Counted from the stretch's first letter, positions 41,981 through 51,928 are shown. The stretch is 64,000 nt of DNA from Terriglobales bacterium (GCA_025934735.1 JAICWP010000016.1:1-64000), one strand, 5' to 3'. Translations and numbers: made by a program. The notes: generated by a model not told the origin, from the sequence alone.

Positions 41981-42901
41981 TCACTTCCTCGCGATGAACA
42001 GCGCGACGGGTGGCTTGATGTGGTAAATCTGGGCAAAGTTGCGCTGGTTGACTGCGAGGCTGAAGCGGCCGCGGGAGTCAATGAAGATAAGCGGTTCACC
42101 CACCGGAACATCGCCGAAGGTCCGGACAAAAGGCAGGAGCATATCGTTGTCGCCCAACTTAATGTGGACTTTTTCCCCGTGGACATAGCCCAGCTTGAGG
42201 AACTCCTCGCCGCTGACGTTTGTGATTAGATTGCCGAAGGGGCCGTCCAGAGCGAACACCTGGCCGGTGATGCCACCGTTTTCCGCGCGTGCGGGCGTCA
42301 GACTGAGGCGGACAAGCTGCTTGCGTTCAGGGCCGACATGGGTCCAATTCGCGCCGGCGGCCAGATGAGCTCCGACGGGAGAGAAAATATCGCGTCCATG
42401 GAAGGTTGAGGAAATGCCGCTGCCGATCATCCACGAGCGGTTGGTAATTTCGCGGGCGCCTTCCAGTCCGTCACGGTCCAGGACCATGGTCATCAGGCCG
42501 TTATCAGGCAGAACAAAATACTGGCCTCGCTTGGACTTCACTACCACCGCCTTGCGGCTGGTGCCCACGGTGGGATCCACCACCACGACAAAAACGGTTC
42601 CGGCCGGATAATAGGGCGTGGTGCCGTACAGGAAGCGCGCCCCATCGGCGATGGAAAAGGGAGTGACCTGGTGGGTCAGGTCCACAATGCGAGCGTCGGG
42701 CGCGATTCCGAGCATCACGCCCTTGCAGATGGGAACTGCATCGTCTACGGTGCCGAAATCAGTCATGAAGACAATAATGGGACGGTGCGGCGCGGCGGAA
42801 GCGCGCTGGGCCGCCGCTGTTGTGGCAAGCGCCAGCAATAGCACGAGAGCGAGAGGCGCAACTACACGCAGGCGAAGTTCTGCTAGTCGCAACTTGTTCA
42901 T
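41981..42901 (-). CDS. SAM hydroxide adenosyltransferase (DUF62) family protein with an N-terminal signal segment
   Basis: 306 residues. PIIVFMTDFGTVDDAVPICK, VVDPTVGTSRK, PDNGL and FHGRDIF match the SAM hydroxide adenosyltransferase/fluorinase fold, with the Asp, Arg and His of the triad present in VDPTVGTSR and FHGRD. The family cleaves S-adenosylmethionine with hydroxide to adenosine and methionine. Unusually, LRVVAPLALVLLLALATTAAAQRASAAP is a signal peptide or membrane anchor, which would send the enzyme where SAM is not expected. The substrate in this location is therefore doubtful. It is a single gene at the edge of the polysaccharide region. Confidence 0.85.
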   Translation of the reverse strand: MNKLRLAELRLRVVAPLALVLLLALATTAAAQRASAAPHRPIIVFMTDFGTVDDAVPICKGVMLGIAPDARIVDLTHQVTPFSIADGARFLYGTTPYYPAGTVFVVVVDPTVGTSRKAVVVKSKRGQYFVLPDNGLMTMVLDRDGLEGAREITNRSWMIGSGISSTFHGRDIFSPVGAHLAAGANWTHVGPERKQLVRLSLTPARAENGGITGQVFALDGPFGNLITNVSGEEFLKLGYVHGEKVHIKLGDNDMLLPFVRTFGDVPVGEPLIFIDSRGRFSLAVNQRNFAQIYHIKPPVALFIARK

Positions 42902-43058
42902 TTGTGAATGGCGGCATTCTAGCGCACGAGGCTAGCAGCGTCATGCATTTTGCAGCGGAAATTTCCGCTCACATGCGATGAAACCAGTCACTGGCCGCGA
43001 GATGCTTCAGGGCAGAACGCCCCTCAGCGTGACTCCATTAAGTTTGGAAACGCACGCT

Positions 43059-44492
43059 TCAGTGAGCGCCGCGGCCGGAGAGGACGGCGGGAATGGTCTT
43101 AAGAAGAATCTTGAAATCGAGCCACACCGACCAGTTGTCAATGTAGAGCAGGTCGAGGCGAACCCAATTGTCGAAGCGCAGCTGGCTGCGGCCTTCCAGG
43201 GCCCACAGGCAGGTCATGCCGGGACGCATGCGGAGACGGCGGCGCTGCCAGGACTGGTATTGGTCCACTTCATCGGGCAGTGGCGGGCGCGGTCCCACCA
43301 GCGACATGTGGCCGAGCAGCACATTCCACAACTGGGGCAGTTCATCGAGGCTGAGCATGCGCATCCAGTGGCCGATCCGCGTGCAGCGCGGGTCGTGACG
43401 CATTTTGAAAGCGGGACCATCAAGTTCGTTGAACTGCTCAAGCTGGGGTAACAGCTGGTCCGCATTAGCGACCATGGAGCGAAATTTCAGCAGGCGAAAA
43501 CGCCGCCCACCCAGCCCGCAACGGGTCTGGCGGTAGAAGACGGGCCCGCGAGACGTCAGCTTGATAAGAGCGGCGAAGAGCAAGAACAGGGGAAGAAGCA
43601 CAATCAGGGTGATCGTGGCGATCACGACGTCAACCAATCGCTTGAAAGCCAGGGCAAAGTCGTTCTGCGGGCTGCTGGCGAAGGTGAGCAGCGGGATTTG
43701 GCCGAGATGCTCCACAAACATGTGATTGAAGCCCTGCGGCAGGAAATCCAGCTGCATGCGCATATGGATTCCCTCCTGCTCGCACTGCAGCATGAGGGAT
43801 TCGAGACCGGCCAAGTCCTCGCGGTTCAGGGCGAACAAAACCTCGTCCACCACGTGACTGTGGAGGAGTTCTGGAAGCTTGTCCACGGGCATTACGGGAT
43901 AGCGCTGGCGCAGGGCAGCGGGCGACGCGGGCGGTTCGTTACCGGTATAGGCAAAAGCCAGCAACTCGAGCCCCAGATTGGTTCCTTCTTCGAGCAGGGA
44001 AGCGAGTTTAGAGGCGCTCCCGGAGGTTCCGACGATAACGAAATGGCGGCGGTTTTCCGGCCGGGTGCGCAGCCAAGTGCCGGCGGCCAGCAGCGTCCAG
44101 CGACTGCCCGCCAGAAGCACAAACTGCAGGCACACAAAAATCACCAGCAGCCCGCGGCTGACGTACTGGCTCTGAAAGAAGAACATGCCGGTAAACAGCG
44201 CCAGCGACCCCAGAGCGACCATTTTGACAGCGTCCGTCGCAATGTCGCGAGGGCGCTTTAGCTCCACTTGTTGGTAAGCGTTTAACAAGTACCCCAACAG
44301 GGGAATCAGCAGGACGATAGCCGTGAAAATCGGCAGATAGGCTGAAAAGGGATAGATGCCATGCAGTGCAAACCAGTGCTTTTGCCCTGCCCACACGCGA
44401 ATGCCGTAGGCCAGCAGAAACGACACCGCGGTCGCAAGCAGGTCGTTAACAACACAACTGGCGCGCATGAGCCGCGAACGGCGAGAAAACAT
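43059..44492 (-). CDS. Undecaprenyl-phosphate sugar phosphotransferase (WbaP/EpsE type)
   Basis: 477 residues. N-terminal membrane helices (about 20-130) are followed by a CoA-binding-like Rossmann segment (HFVIVGTSGSASKLASLL). The C-terminal bacterial sugar transferase domain starts FKRLVDVVIATITLIVLLPL, with GPVFYRQTRCGLGGRRFRLL, LSLDELPQLWNVLLGHMSLV and GPRPPLPDEV. It transfers a sugar-1-phosphate from a UDP-sugar to undecaprenyl phosphate, the first step of repeat-unit assembly for capsule or exopolysaccharide. It is the initiating enzyme of the cluster; the sugar (Glc or Gal) cannot be told. Confidence 0.93.
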   Translation of the reverse strand: MFSRRSRLMRASCVVNDLLATAVSFLLAYGIRVWAGQKHWFALHGIYPFSAYLPIFTAIVLLIPLLGYLLNAYQQVELKRPRDIATDAVKMVALGSLALFTGMFFFQSQYVSRGLLVIFVCLQFVLLAGSRWTLLAAGTWLRTRPENRRHFVIVGTSGSASKLASLLEEGTNLGLELLAFAYTGNEPPASPAALRQRYPVMPVDKLPELLHSHVVDEVLFALNREDLAGLESLMLQCEQEGIHMRMQLDFLPQGFNHMFVEHLGQIPLLTFASSPQNDFALAFKRLVDVVIATITLIVLLPLFLLFAALIKLTSRGPVFYRQTRCGLGGRRFRLLKFRSMVANADQLLPQLEQFNELDGPAFKMRHDPRCTRIGHWMRMLSLDELPQLWNVLLGHMSLVGPRPPLPDEVDQYQSWQRRRLRMRPGMTCLWALEGRSQLRFDNWVRLDLLYIDNWSVWLDFKILLKTIPAVLSGRGAH

Positions 44493-44672
44493 TTCATCCC
44501 TCAGTCAGGCGCTGATGGAGAGTTTCTAGAATACGACAAATGTTGCCGATCGCATAGAATGAACGAATCTACAGCATGCCCAACGCTGCGAAATACGGCA
44601 TTCTCGCGCCGGTGAAGGCCTCGCGCGAGTGCGCCCCAACTGCTCCTGCCATAACCGCCATGAAAAATTGTT

Positions 44673-45881
44673 TTATCGCCGCCGCATTCCCAGCACACTG
44701 AGGAAGAAGCTGGAAAAAATGATCTGCGTTCCCAATCCCAGAGCCAGAGTCGCCGGAACCACTAGGCGCATGGTGTTTTCGGGATTGAGTTCGCCGAATT
44801 GGTGAAGTCTCCAGCCGTGTACTGCGTAGACGGAAGCGCCAAGGCCCAAAAGCACCAAGGCGATGCCGACTGCAAGCCCCACCTCCAATGTGACATAACG
44901 AAACATTTTATTCAGGCGCGGGTCAGGCGGCAGCAGGCCTTCAGAAATAGCAAATATTTTGGTGAAGACCGCGAAGGCTATGCATTGAAAGCCCAAAAAG
45001 ATGCTTAGGGAGGCATACAACAAAGTATGAAAATCAAAGACCACGCTGCCGACCTTGCGCGGGCCCGGCAGCAGCCACGCTCCAGCGATCATGCCGATGG
45101 CCATGAAGAGAAATCCCGGATAAAGAAACAGCCAACGAGGACTGTACAGGAGCAGAAAACGCAGGTGACGCCAACCATCTCTCCAGGTGCGCAGGTGGGG
45201 GGGGCGGTTGCGGCCATCCGGAACCAGCGTCGTGGGCACTTCAGCGATGCGCATACCCAGGAGGCTGGATTTGACGATCATCTCGCTGGCAAATTCCATG
45301 CCGGCGGTGCGCAAGTCCATGCGCCGGTAGGCCGCCTTGGTGAAGGCCCGCATCCCGCAATGAAAATCGGCGCAAGGAGCTTTGAAAAAGATTCGTCCTA
45401 TACGCGACAAAACAGGATTGCCGAGGTAGCGGTGCAGGGGGGGCATAGCGCGGGGTTGAATGCCGCCTTTGAAGCGATTCCCCATAACCAGATCGTAGCC
45501 TTCGCGCAACTTGGCCACAAAGCGGGGAGCGTGGCCGAAATCGTAACTGTCATCGGCATCTCCCATGATGATGAATTTTCCGCGCGCCGCCTCGATGCCG
45601 CCTCGTAGCGCTGCTCCGTAGCCCTTCTCGGTGACGTGGACCACACGGGCGCCGGCCTGCTCGGCAATCTGCTGCGACCCGTCAGTACTGCCGTTGTCAG
45701 CAACCACGACCTCGCCAGCGATGCCGTGTTCCCGGAGCGCCGCTTGCGCCTTCTGAATGCAGGAACTCAGCGTCTGGGATTCATTCAGGCAAGGCATGAC
45801 TACCGACACTTCGAGCACAGGGTCTTCGCCGGAGCGGGTCTCAAGGCCGCAGCGAGCCGGTGCCTGAGCTGTAATACCCAT
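44673..45881 (-). CDS. Family-2 glycosyltransferase, DPM1/GtrB-like, with C-terminal helices
   Basis: 402 residues. The GT-A core is SVVMPCLNESQTLSSCIQKA, VVADNGSTDGS and GDADDSYDF (DxD). KAPCADFHCGMRAFTKAA matches the dolichol-phosphate-mannose synthase-like subgroup. C-terminal helices (about 250-395) are typical of the type that passes a polyprenyl-linked sugar across the membrane. It probably makes a polyprenyl-phosphate sugar used by a GT-C enzyme. It lies 180 bp upstream of the WbaP-type gene on the same strand, so they are probably co-transcribed. Confidence 0.9.
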   Translation of the reverse strand: MGITAQAPARCGLETRSGEDPVLEVSVVMPCLNESQTLSSCIQKAQAALREHGIAGEVVVADNGSTDGSQQIAEQAGARVVHVTEKGYGAALRGGIEAARGKFIIMGDADDSYDFGHAPRFVAKLREGYDLVMGNRFKGGIQPRAMPPLHRYLGNPVLSRIGRIFFKAPCADFHCGMRAFTKAAYRRMDLRTAGMEFASEMIVKSSLLGMRIAEVPTTLVPDGRNRPPHLRTWRDGWRHLRFLLLYSPRWLFLYPGFLFMAIGMIAGAWLLPGPRKVGSVVFDFHTLLYASLSIFLGFQCIAFAVFTKIFAISEGLLPPDPRLNKMFRYVTLEVGLAVGIALVLLGLGASVYAVHGWRLHQFGELNPENTMRLVVPATLALGLGTQIIFSSFFLSVLGMRRR

Positions 45882-46053
45882 GTCGCCTCTGATCGGGAAT
45901 TTCCGGCATCATAGCATGACGTCCATTGGCTAGAGCGTTACCTTGGGAGACGTACTTCTCGGCGCTGAGGCGGCCCTGCAGAGGTGGGTCAGCATATCAA
46001 ATCCCACTTATTCCAGGCTGAGGTAGGGTAGCGGTTTTAAGAGGCCGCCAGCG

Positions 46054-47994
46054 TCAGCGGACGTAGCCGAGCGCGTGCAACTGATCGTTCATGCGTTCAC
46101 GATGGGCGATCTTCTCCTTGTTGTTGACCGGCACCGGACCCGGTTGCTTAGCGGCGCCGTACTGGAGACGCTGACGTAGCGCCGTCCGCAGTCCATCCGG
46201 AGTCACCGGTTCGCTTCGTTGCAACAGTTGCTGGAAAGCGGAACTGATCGAAGCGCCGAAGGCGGTGGAGGCGAGGTCGCGCTGTTCGGCATCACAACAG
46301 GCATAAAGCTCCTGGCCTGACTTTCCGCCCTGGACGTAGTGCCACTGCGAAGTGACAACCGATTTCATCGCACCGTAATAGCTGGGAAAGCGCGGCGAGG
46401 CGCCCATTTCCGCGAGTTCCGACACAGGTGCAGGCCAGGTCTGGGCAGATGCAGGCCTAGTCCACAAATTCGTCAGAGAGGGGCCGGGGAATGGATCTTT
46501 GATAATTCCTGCCATACTCAGCAGGGTAGCCGGCAGGGACTGAAGAGCAACCGGAGTTGGGATGCGCTCACCACCGGGCACATGCCCCGGCCAGCTAATA
46601 AGCAACGGCGCATGCAGCAGGTTCCAGTAAAGTCCCTTACCGTGAAACATGAAACCGTGCTCCTGAAATTCCTGCCCGTGGTCGGAGGTGACAACCACGA
46701 TCGTGTTTCTCAGCAGGCCGGAGGCCTCCATTTGATTCATGAAAGCGGAAAACTGCTCATCAATGTAGGCGATGGAAGCATCGTAGGCATCTACCTCATC
46801 CTTTACTTCGGTGGGCGAGAGTTGAACGTCCTCCGGCCAGTTGTACTGCCCTTTTGGCGGAGATTGCCGGCTGGAGAAACGATGAAAATAGGCGGTCGGG
46901 GGCAGCAGGGGCTCGTGCGCGTCGAAATAGTTGATGGTGACAAAAAAGGGCCGGGAGCCGTGGCGTATCCAGCGCAGGGCGTTCCGGCTGATCTCTCCAG
47001 CGTCCTGGCGACCGGCAAGATTGTCTATGATATTGGCGCGCGCCAAGCGCGTTTGGATCCGCTCGCCCAGGGTGGTCTGCAGCAGGCGCTGCAGCAGGCT
47101 TCCGTCTTCAAAATGGATATAGCCGCGAGCCAGCCCTACACGGCGATTGAAAAGAAGGGCATTGCCGGAGAATCCGGCCGTGCGGTAGCCATTTTTCTGA
47201 AAAAATTCCGCCAAGGTCGGAAAACGGCCGTCCAGCCGCCACTCGTACTCTCCAGCATGATGCTCGGTAGGTAAACGGCCGGTGAGCATGGATGCATGCG
47301 AGGGCAGGGTCCACGAGGACGGAGTCACAGCCTTCTCGAATAGCAGGCCGCGGGATGCAAGGTTTGACAGGTGAGGGCTGGTGTTGAGGACGTATCCATA
47401 GGTGGATAAGTGGTTCGCTCCCACCGCATCCATGATGATCAGAAGCACATTGGGAGCGCCTGGCCGGGGGCGGAGAGCCGCAGTCTTAACATTTTCCTGA
47501 TGACTAGACCACCAGGCGCTGCCTCCCAGGTAGATGAGGGCGTAAAGCATTAATACCGGAAAAGTAGCCTTGCCTAAGGCGGTAAGAGGAGACGGAAACC
47601 GCCAGAACAGCCCTGTAGCAACCAAGGCGAACAGCAAGGCCCCGCCGCTGAGCAGGGCCATTTGGCCCAAGCGATGGCCAAATGGTGGCCAGAGCACGAA
47701 CAGGCAATCGAGGGCAAATAAAGCCGCACACAAGAAGAAGGCGATTTTAGGAAGATGCGCGTGCCAGCCGAATCCACCAACGACGAGGGTGGGGACAGAG
47801 AGCGCCAGAAAGAAAAGCACGTCCGCAAAGGCGGCATACCACAAGTCGTTCCCACCCACGGTACGGGGGAACAGAAAATAAAGCATTCGCTCTGCGAGTC
47901 CGGCCAGAACACCAAACCACAGGCACGTTCCAAGAGCGAACAACACCAGTTCGCCAACCGCTGCCGGTTGATTCGCAACGCTGTCGTTAATCAA
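46054..47994 (-). CDS. Membrane-anchored sulfatase-fold protein, paralog 2
   Basis: 646 residues. Five membrane helices (about 14-160) come first. The alkaline-phosphatase fold starts NVLLIIMDAVGANHLSTYGY, with metal Asp189; the usual RADH reads GANH here, unlike its two paralogs. SSWTLPSHASMLTG puts Thr229 at the nucleophile position. VVTSDHGQEFQEHGF holds the distal metal ligands. The C-terminus lacks FG-GAP repeats and ends DQLHALGYVR, matching the end of paralog 3. The active domain should face the periplasm. It probably modifies the surface polysaccharide or its lipid carrier. Confidence 0.87.
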   Translation of the reverse strand: MINDSVANQPAAVGELVLFALGTCLWFGVLAGLAERMLYFLFPRTVGGNDLWYAAFADVLFFLALSVPTLVVGGFGWHAHLPKIAFFLCAALFALDCLFVLWPPFGHRLGQMALLSGGALLFALVATGLFWRFPSPLTALGKATFPVLMLYALIYLGGSAWWSSHQENVKTAALRPRPGAPNVLLIIMDAVGANHLSTYGYVLNTSPHLSNLASRGLLFEKAVTPSSWTLPSHASMLTGRLPTEHHAGEYEWRLDGRFPTLAEFFQKNGYRTAGFSGNALLFNRRVGLARGYIHFEDGSLLQRLLQTTLGERIQTRLARANIIDNLAGRQDAGEISRNALRWIRHGSRPFFVTINYFDAHEPLLPPTAYFHRFSSRQSPPKGQYNWPEDVQLSPTEVKDEVDAYDASIAYIDEQFSAFMNQMEASGLLRNTIVVVTSDHGQEFQEHGFMFHGKGLYWNLLHAPLLISWPGHVPGGERIPTPVALQSLPATLLSMAGIIKDPFPGPSLTNLWTRPASAQTWPAPVSELAEMGASPRFPSYYGAMKSVVTSQWHYVQGGKSGQELYACCDAEQRDLASTAFGASISSAFQQLLQRSEPVTPDGLRTALRQRLQYGAAKQPGPVPVNNKEKIAHRERMNDQLHALGYVR

Positions 47995-48576
47995 TGTGGT
48001 CGAGCAGCTCCCGAGCTAGCTTTCGTTGCAGGCATGGCAAATCATCCCGCAGCAAACCAAACTGCTTTTTTTTGATCAGGCTTGCAGACTGCCCCAAGAA
48101 CTTTCCGGAGTGCCCCAAGACAACTTTTCGTTTTAGTCTACTACCGAGAGCGGGGAAGGAAAAGGTCTGACGTTACTTTGGCCGGTGCGATCCAAACAAA
48201 ATCAGCTGTGGCGGACAAGGGACTGAGGGGTCAGCGAATTCGTCGCGCAACCGGGAGTGCCGAGCAGCCGCTACATCATAGAGGCGAGTTCGCCTACATT
48301 GCTGTGACAAGCTATCCTGCAATGATCCCACAAGCTTCACGATTTTCTTGGTGATCCTATGGCGGGCATTGCCGGCAGCCAGTGCATCTGCGGTGGTAGG
48401 ATCATTCTCACGAGCCGAGCAGCGCCCCGTGTTGGAGGCACTCAATTCCAGAGCTACATTGTTCCGTTTGGTTTTTTTAGGCTAATATTCTGCGAAGTTT
48501 GACCGATGCTCACCCTGCCCAACGATCGTACCTCCTCGTTTGCCGGTGGTTCGGCCGTTAGCCCAGTCCATTACTG
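47995..48576. other. Intergenic region between divergent sulfatase-fold genes
   Basis: 582 bp with two overlapping short open frames on opposite strands, neither with codon structure or domains I can support. A duplicated TGCCCCAAGA motif lies at about 48092-48119. It must hold the promoters of both divergent paralogs. Nothing else identifiable. Confidence 0.5.
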
Positions 48577-50442
48577 ATGATGCAAAAAGGAAGCTTACTG
48601 ATCTGCGCAGTGTGGTGGGGCCTGCTGGCGGGACTCATGGAAGGAGCCGCTTTTGGCCGCTTTCCTCTGCTGCGTAATCCTGATCTGCCATGGATCGCAG
48701 TGCTGTTCGCCTCCGTCATTTTCCTGATTTTGGGCTTCGCATTTCTGCTGCTGGCCAGATTTGCCGGTTGGCGTCCACTGTTCGCAGTGGCAAACCTCGT
48801 CTTCTCCCTCGTGGCGTTTTACGATGCCGCTACAGTCGGGGTGGGCGATCACCGTGAACGCCTGATACTGCGTGTGGTCGCATTGGCGCTGGCCGGGGTA
48901 GTGGCGCTGATGGTCTGGAAATTGTCAGACAAATGGGAAACCTTCCAACGGCGCAGCGTGGTGTGGCTGGCAATGTTCGCACTTCTGTACACGGGAATAC
49001 CGCCACTCAGACGAGCGCTGCGGGAACGTCAGCAACTGGCACAGGTTTCAGGCACAAGTCATGCACCCAACGTGCTGGTCATCGTAGTGGATGCGCTCCG
49101 GGCCGATCATCTCTCCACCTATGGCTACCACCGCAGCACCAGCCCGTATGTGAGTCGGCTCGCCGCTCAGGGAGTGCTTCTCCAGAACGCGATAGCGACG
49201 GCTCCGTGGACCTTGCCCTCGCATGCCTCTTTTCTGACTGGGCGTTTACCCCATGAGACCGGGGCCGACCGGCCTGACGGATATTTGGACCGGAACTTGC
49301 CTACGTTGGCGGAGGCTTTCCGCCAACGCGGCTACCGGACGGCTGCGTTCTCTGCGAACTGGTGGTTCTTCGCACGACGCCTGGGGTTTGGCCGCGGTTT
49401 CCTCCATTTCGAAGACTTCAGTTCAGTGGTCAGCGCGGTTGCCCAGACGAATCTTGGTCAGCGAATTCAGAATCTGCTGCTAAAGCTAAAGCTGCTGCAA
49501 TTGGCTGTGGGACGCGCCCGAGCGCAGCAGATTAACGGCAACGTGCTGCGCTGGTTGGACCAGGGCCAAGGCCCATTCTTCGTCGTCGCCAACTATATGG
49601 ATGTGCACGAGCCATACATGCCTCCGCTGGACTGCTTTCATCGTTTTTCGAAACTGGACAAGCCAGCGGGCGAGGTCTTCCTCGGCAACCCTCGGATGGA
49701 CCACCTGACGGCCGTGGAAGTGCAGAACGAAATGGACGCTTATGACGCATCCATTTATTGCCTGGACGGGCAAATTGCCGCACTGGTACAGGCTTTGCAA
49801 CGCCGCCAGCTGATGCGCAACACCCTTCTGGTTTTTACCTCCGACCATGGTGACGGATTCGGCGAACACGGGCTTATGTCCCATGGCAACAGCTTGTATC
49901 GTGAGCTGATTCACGTGCCGCTGATTATGGTTGGGCCAGGGGTGCCGCGGGGAGTTGTGGTGGAACGGCCCGCTTCGTTGATGTGGCTGGCGCCTACCCT
50001 CCTCTCGCTCACCGGCGCCTCCCCACAGCTGTTCTCGGGACCGGCCATGAACCTGAGCTGGAGCGGCGTTTGGCAGCCGTCCTGGCCCAATCCGGTGTCT
50101 GAGTTATCCCAAATGTACGAGGATCCGAACGCGCCAAACTACTCCGGTGCACTGGTGTCGGTGGTCACCTCCAAGTGGCATTTGATTGCTGGAGGGCCGC
50201 ATAGTGAAGAACTGTACGCCGACGGATCCGATAAAGCTGAGGGCCACAATCTCGCCATCGCTAACCCGGCCGTCGCCCAGATGCTCAAAGGAGAATTGCA
50301 GCGGGAAATGCTGGGAAGTCCTGCACAGCCAGGGCAATTCAATTCCGGGCCGGCTGCGCAGCCGCAGCGCCAAGCTGACCGGGCTGCCGAGCGGCAAAAA
50401 ATGAATGATTATCTGAAAGCGCTCGGTTACGTGCCCAACTAA
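48577..50442 (+). CDS. Membrane-anchored sulfatase-fold protein, paralog 3
   Basis: 621 residues. The N-terminus (LICAVWWGLLAGLMEG) matches that of paralog 1 (SLWWGLLTGLAEG), with about five helices to residue 145. The catalytic fold has NVLVIVVDALRADHLSTYGY with Asp172, TAPWTLPSHASFLTGRLP with Thr212, and TSDHGDGFGEHGLMSHGNS. It ends YLKALGYVPN, like paralog 2. It is divergent from paralog 2 across a long gap. Shared topology points to duplication followed by specialisation. Confidence 0.88.
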   Translation: MMQKGSLLICAVWWGLLAGLMEGAAFGRFPLLRNPDLPWIAVLFASVIFLILGFAFLLLARFAGWRPLFAVANLVFSLVAFYDAATVGVGDHRERLILRVVALALAGVVALMVWKLSDKWETFQRRSVVWLAMFALLYTGIPPLRRALRERQQLAQVSGTSHAPNVLVIVVDALRADHLSTYGYHRSTSPYVSRLAAQGVLLQNAIATAPWTLPSHASFLTGRLPHETGADRPDGYLDRNLPTLAEAFRQRGYRTAAFSANWWFFARRLGFGRGFLHFEDFSSVVSAVAQTNLGQRIQNLLLKLKLLQLAVGRARAQQINGNVLRWLDQGQGPFFVVANYMDVHEPYMPPLDCFHRFSKLDKPAGEVFLGNPRMDHLTAVEVQNEMDAYDASIYCLDGQIAALVQALQRRQLMRNTLLVFTSDHGDGFGEHGLMSHGNSLYRELIHVPLIMVGPGVPRGVVVERPASLMWLAPTLLSLTGASPQLFSGPAMNLSWSGVWQPSWPNPVSELSQMYEDPNAPNYSGALVSVVTSKWHLIAGGPHSEELYADGSDKAEGHNLAIANPAVAQMLKGELQREMLGSPAQPGQFNSGPAAQPQRQADRAAERQKMNDYLKALGYVPN

Positions 50443-50451
50443 GTGGGAACT

Positions 50452-51609
50452 TCACACGACGTCGCTCTCTCCGGGACGATCCACTTTCAAATCAGCATGG
50501 GCGCGCTGGGGGCCGATCTCGACGAGCTCGCAAAACAGTTGCTCGTACTGATCCACAATGCGCTCCCAGGAGTAGAGTTCCGTGGCACGGGCTTGGGCCT
50601 TCACGGCCAGTGCTTGGCGCTGCTGCGGGTCATCAAGCAAGGTCTGCATCGCGGCCGTCAGTTCCTGCGGGTTGGGGCGGAAGCGAACACCGCAGTCGCC
50701 CACGGCCTCGCGATTCTCCTGGTTATCCAGGTACAGCAGCGTGTTGCCCGCTGCCATTGCTTCCACGAGGGAAGGGTGAATGCCGCCCACCTCAAAGGCG
50801 GAAACAAAAAGCCCAGCATTGTTCTGCAGTTCCCAGTAGCGCGGTCCGTAAACCGCGCCCACGAAGCGGACATTTGGCCCGGCCAGCGCCCGCAGGCGCT
50901 CGACATACCCAGGTGTGTACTTGTTGTCGCCCACGATCACCAGAGGCCAATCCGTCTTCAGCTGGGCGTAAGCCCGGATGACCAGTTCCGGGTTGTTCTC
51001 CGGCTCCAGCCGGCAGACATACAGGATGTAGCCGCGCTGGGGAATGTCGAAATCGTGCTCCTGCCAGGGGACCTGCGGCAGTTCCGGCACCTCGGCGCCA
51101 TAGGCGATCATGGCCGACTCCCTGCCGTAACGCTGCAAATAGTAATCGTGGATGGCAACCGCGTCGGTCAGCAGACGCGTGGGAGTGTAGGCGGAAATAA
51201 ATTCGCACAGCAGCAGGTACTGGCGGGCAAACCACTTCCATTTTTTGCGCTTGCGGTCCAGGCCGTCCACGTGCAGCACCGTGGGTTTGCCGAATATGCG
51301 GGGGATCCAGGCGAGGGGGCTGTTGCCCACGTTGCATAGCAGAACCGCATCGGCATCGCTGAAGCCCACATGAAAGACGGAAAGAAAAGTGCTAAGGATG
51401 GTGTCGAAGTGCTTGCGGGAGATGGTAGGCAGGATGACACGCTTAACGCCTGGGCGCACCGCGTCGTCGGGCCGGGTGAAAGGGCGGCGGCAATAGACCG
51501 TGATCAGATGGCCGCGCTCGGCCAGCCGATTGGCGAGCTGTTCGGCCAGGGTTTCAAACCCGCCGTAGCGGGCGGGGATGCCGCGAGTACCCAGGATGGC
51601 AATTTTCAT
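50452..51609 (-). CDS. Family-4 glycosyltransferase (DUF1972-type N-terminus)
   Basis: 385 residues from the ATG at 51609, where KIAILGTRGIPARYGGFETL begins the DUF1972/rhamnosyltransferase-like N-terminal domain; 17 residues upstream are extra. The C-terminal GT-B half has YILYVCRLEPENNPELVIRA and GGIHPSLVEAMAAGNTLLYL, the donor-binding EX7E motif. It is cytoplasmic or peripheral. It transfers a hexose or deoxyhexose during repeat-unit assembly. It is convergent with paralog 3. Confidence 0.9.
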   Translation of the reverse strand: MKIAILGTRGIPARYGGFETLAEQLANRLAERGHLITVYCRRPFTRPDDAVRPGVKRVILPTISRKHFDTILSTFLSVFHVGFSDADAVLLCNVGNSPLAWIPRIFGKPTVLHVDGLDRKRKKWKWFARQYLLLCEFISAYTPTRLLTDAVAIHDYYLQRYGRESAMIAYGAEVPELPQVPWQEHDFDIPQRGYILYVCRLEPENNPELVIRAYAQLKTDWPLVIVGDNKYTPGYVERLRALAGPNVRFVGAVYGPRYWELQNNAGLFVSAFEVGGIHPSLVEAMAAGNTLLYLDNQENREAVGDCGVRFRPNPQELTAAMQTLLDDPQQRQALAVKAQARATELYSWERIVDQYEQLFCELVEIGPQRAHADLKVDRPGESDVV

Positions 51610-51856
51610 ATCGTTTCTGGCTCCGGAGCGTTCCCGAACCAAGATCACAGAACGTAACACCGGGAAAGGATATCGTTTGCTATTTTAACCACTGTCAGGG
51701 TGCGGATGCCATTAAAAATGGCTGGTGCATGCGGCGATGGCAGACGCCGACTCACGGTCACTGCCGAGCATGAAGTCAGGCAGATGACTGGTCTGAGGGG
51801 AGAGAAGGCATGTTGTCGTTGTGGACGTGCGGTAAACTGACCGTCAGCAAATACGT

Positions 51857-51872
51857 ATCGGCCAGGGCCGAT
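51857..51872. promoter_or_regulatory. Perfect inverted repeat upstream of sulfotransferase 1
   Basis: ATCGGCC-AG-GGCCGAT, 7-bp arms, about 57 bp before the sulfotransferase start at 51929. It may be an operator or a stem in the leader. Confidence 0.35.
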
Positions 51873-51928
51873 GAGGTAAAGCAGAGAGTAGCAGTACGAT
51901 TTCTGCCGGAGCTCGCCTGTTGCGAAAA

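Noticed and set aside
48082-48445. Two opposing 90-codon open frames between divergent sulfatase-fold genes
   Set aside because: They overlap each other on opposite strands and lack motifs; this is more likely a regulatory gap.
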